A stretch of DNA of 64,000 nucleotides from Ignavibacteria bacterium (GTDB taxonomy: Bacteria > Bacteroidota > Ignavibacteria > Kapaibacteriales > Kapaibacteriaceae), in assembly GCA_947495975.1 (NCBI GenBank), contig CANMBE010000007.1:62001-126000 (forward strand). Reading direction: 5' to 3'. Shown one piece after another: positions 62,708 through 64,000 of the stretch; position 1 is the first letter of the stretch, and every line of letters starts with the position of its first letter. The notes under the pieces are model-generated. The model saw nothing but the letters and a program-made list of their open reading frames with translations, did not search any database and was not told the origin of the DNA. A program made the translations under genes and the position numbers.

Positions 62708-62835
62708 ATGAATCATCGTCAATCCTTTCTGGTCTCTTGATCTATTTCGCCGGATTCATTACGATACTGTTCTCCATCGCCTGTAGCTATGCCCTTACCG
62801 ATGGATGGAACTTCAAAGGTGATAAAGAGAGCTGA
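62704..62835 (+). CDS. Tiny single-helix membrane protein
   Basis: 43 codons, GTG start overlapping the preceding stop (GTGA). Residues about 7-29 are hydrophobic (ILSGLLIYFAGFITILFSIA); the tail is LTDGWNFKGDKES. Function unknown. Coupled overlap and clean hydrophobic pattern make it plausible; without homology data it stays tentative. Confidence 0.5.
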   Translation: MNESSSILSGLLIYFAGFITILFSIACSYALTDGWNFKGDKES

Positions 62836-62930
62836 CTCCCTCACTGCAGTATCTGCAATACCGTATGCACCCGAGCATGTACATCGTGCACGTTATGCGA
62901 GCAGTGCCGAATTGATGTTGCGAGAGGTCC

Positions 62931-62952
62931 GCGCGATAGCATGCTATCGCGC
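62931..62952. repeat. Perfect 22-base palindrome
   Basis: GCGCGATAGCA and its exact reverse complement abut without spacer (62931-62941 with 62942-62952). There is no T run on either side, so it is not a standard terminator. It lies in the noncoding gap 62836-63080. Confidence 0.85.
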
Positions 62953-62989
62953 TTGAAGAGGATCGTTCTTGATGATACAGTTGAAAGTA

Positions 62990-63025
62990 GGTGGTTGCTG
63001 GGGACTTCGCCCGCAACAGACCACC
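62990..63025. repeat. Imperfect long hairpin in the spacer
   Basis: GGTGG (62990-62994) pairs with CCACC (63021-63025), TTGC with GCAA (63013-63016), and GGG with CCC (63010-63012), around a loop ACTTCG. It lies 55 bases beyond the minus-strand stop at 63081. A structured 3' element or repeat unit; no poly-T. Confidence 0.55.
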
Positions 63026-63080
63026 GGACCATGTGGTTTGCCATTCTTCTAAGCGCTCGGCTGTCTCAAATTTGAAGGCC

Positions 63081-64000
63081 TTACAGATTTCTCAAAACAA
63101 ACGCCTGTTTTCCAGCCACCAGAATATAGACTCCTGTGGACAACTCCGAAGGCAGATAGAAACTAAATGCGCTTCCTTGATCGACATGAATGTGTTCAAC
63201 GTGAATAGTCTTTCCTGTCGACGAAAACAATGCAATATTGAAATCTCCACTGATCGTTCTGGAAAACACTGTCACGCAGTTGCCAGCTATCGATGCATAG
63301 TCTTCCACATCGCCTGCAGTGCCTACGCCCGTGGTTGACGGTGTCACGGTATACACGCCAGTCGATGTTGCCATTATCATCTTTGTCGAATCCAATCCGT
63401 CTAGTAGATTGAACACTTCTCCAATGTCTCCAACGGAGAACTCTACTCGATTGAACTCTTCGCCATTACTCAACACCCGATAACAACTCTTCTCATGAAC
63501 AAATACTCCGTTGTCCGTCACACTAAGTCGCACGTCTTTGCTTAGGTCAAATGGTAAAGGGGTTGATGACCTGATCCAATTGAGACCCATATCGGTTGAC
63601 GAATACAAGCTTGGACGTGGGTATGTCAACGTACCTTCAGAATAACCTGCCAACATGTACAAAACGCCATGCTTGCTCTGCTTGAGCGAATAGCATCTCA
63701 AAGAGAGTGATAGCTCATCATTAACCATCTTCCACTCAGATTCTTGAGCTCTCCGTTGTAGCACTCCATAGATAGGATACTGCGAGGTGTCTGTTCTACC
63801 GTCAAGCCAATACGTTAGCGTTCCTGCAGTAATAGTTCCTGTCGATTCGTCAAATGTTGACGCAACAATTGGTAGAACGTTCACGTCACGAGGCCAATTA
63901 TCAGGGTACTCTGTAAGCAATGCAGTAGATGAAGAAAACGAATACCAGCCTGGAGTTACTGTGTCACGATAGTTGATTTCCAATAAGACAAGAGCTTGAC
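63081..64000 (-). CDS. Partial T9SS-secreted protein (C-terminal part)
   Basis: The frame is open to the window edge, so the N-terminus is missing; at least 306 residues are visible. Repeated short motifs such as GVLYMLAGYSEG, SLYSSTDMGLNWIRSSTPLP (BNR/Asp-box-like 'SxDxGxxW') and SNGEEFNRVEFS suggest a sialidase/BNR-type beta-propeller used in many secreted T9SS proteins. The last about 75 residues (NIALFSSTGKTIHVEHIHV ... LSTGVYILVAGKQAFVLRNL) are a T9SS sorting domain. The function of the missing part cannot be judged. Confidence 0.65.
   Translation of the reverse strand, partial: QALVLLEINYRDTVTPGWYSFSSSTALLTEYPDNWPRDVNVLPIVASTFDESTGTITAGTLTYWLDGRTDTSQYPIYGVLQRRAQESEWKMVNDELSLSLRCYSLKQSKHGVLYMLAGYSEGTLTYPRPSLYSSTDMGLNWIRSSTPLPFDLSKDVRLSVTDNGVFVHEKSCYRVLSNGEEFNRVEFSVGDIGEVFNLLDGLDSTKMIMATSTGVYTVTPSTTGVGTAGDVEDYASIAGNCVTVFSRTISGDFNIALFSSTGKTIHVEHIHVDQGSAFSFYLPSELSTGVYILVAGKQAFVLRNL

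Noticed and set aside
62931-62952. Palindrome as an intrinsic terminator
   Set aside because: No T tract follows on either strand and the palindrome has no loop.
62813-63044. Two overlapping 67-codon minus-strand frames in the palindrome-rich spacer
   Set aside because: Random-looking composition; they are produced by the palindromic DNA and overlap each other in different frames.
1-64000. tRNA, rRNA, CRISPR arrays and insertion sequences
   Set aside because: Intergenic gaps are short; none showed a T-loop GGTTCGA-type consensus, regular direct repeats with spacers, or transposase motifs.

Overview
The window reads as a contiguous, densely coded piece of a Gram-negative chromosome. The most likely source is the Bacteroidota/Chlorobi lineage, perhaps Kapabacteria- or Ignavibacteria-like. 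The evidence is: several exported proteins end in a type IX secretion (T9SS, Por) C-terminal sorting domain (14841-16358, 10262-14761, 29116-30900, 26569-29034, 63081-64000); there is an Oar-like TonB receptor, a DUF1343/NamZ protein, outer-membrane barrels and an Hc1-like mini-histone; and a few gene starts carry the Bacteroidota -7 box TAnnTTTG. The phylum call is an inference from these families; no rRNA or tRNA is present to settle it.

Layout. 1-1475 (-): hflX and a partial small membrane gene. 1555-10056 (+): OstA/LptA-like protein, a 1329-residue IgGFc-binding-like surface protein, a beta-barrel, a terminator, then HIT hydrolase, rsmA and a PAP2 phosphatase in overlapping frames. 10262-16358 (+): a 1499-residue T9SS surface protein with a strong terminator, then a sorbosone-dehydrogenase-like T9SS protein. 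16345-25828: waaA and a crotonase (-), a phosphodiester-glycosidase protein (+), then a tight minus-strand run crotonase-crotonase-7TM-HD phosphodiesterase-xerD-namZ. 25906-26595 (+): rsmE. 26569-34923 (-): Oar-like TonB receptor, DUF4397 lipoprotein, T9SS-targeted nuclease and a third IgGFc-like protein, which look like one surface-nutrient operon. 35006-43567: GAF-like small protein plus RNA methyltransferase, glgA-ispE, a polyprenol kinase-like membrane protein, an AMP-forming ligase, threonine aldolase and a thioesterase. 43705-45237: cytoplasmic nagZ. 45348-57411 (+): an exopolysaccharide cluster (rmlB, nucleotide-sugar dehydrogenase, wecB, Wza-like export protein, GT2, flippase, initiating phosphoglycosyltransferase, DPM-type GT2, and a GT2 fused to a degenerate phosphoglycosyltransferase) running into accA. 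58330-64000: ABC exporter (-), a metallo-beta-lactamase remnant coupled to aspA, a short barrel remnant, the mini-histone, two tiny membrane proteins, a palindrome-rich spacer and a partial T9SS protein.

How the genes fit together: the window is dominated by envelope construction (LPS Kdo transfer, lipopolysaccharide-transport-like OstA, isoprenoid and polyprenyl-phosphate metabolism, exopolysaccharide, peptidoglycan recycling by NamZ/NagZ) and by secreted T9SS cargo. Housekeeping RNA methyltransferases and acyl-CoA enzymes are interspersed. Five of seven convergent gene pairs overlap at their 3' ends. The most unusual sequence-level signal is a dispersed octamer A(A/G)GGGGCT, counted by hand 30 times on both strands against about four expected. 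No CRISPR array, insertion sequence, prophage, tRNA or rRNA was recognised.
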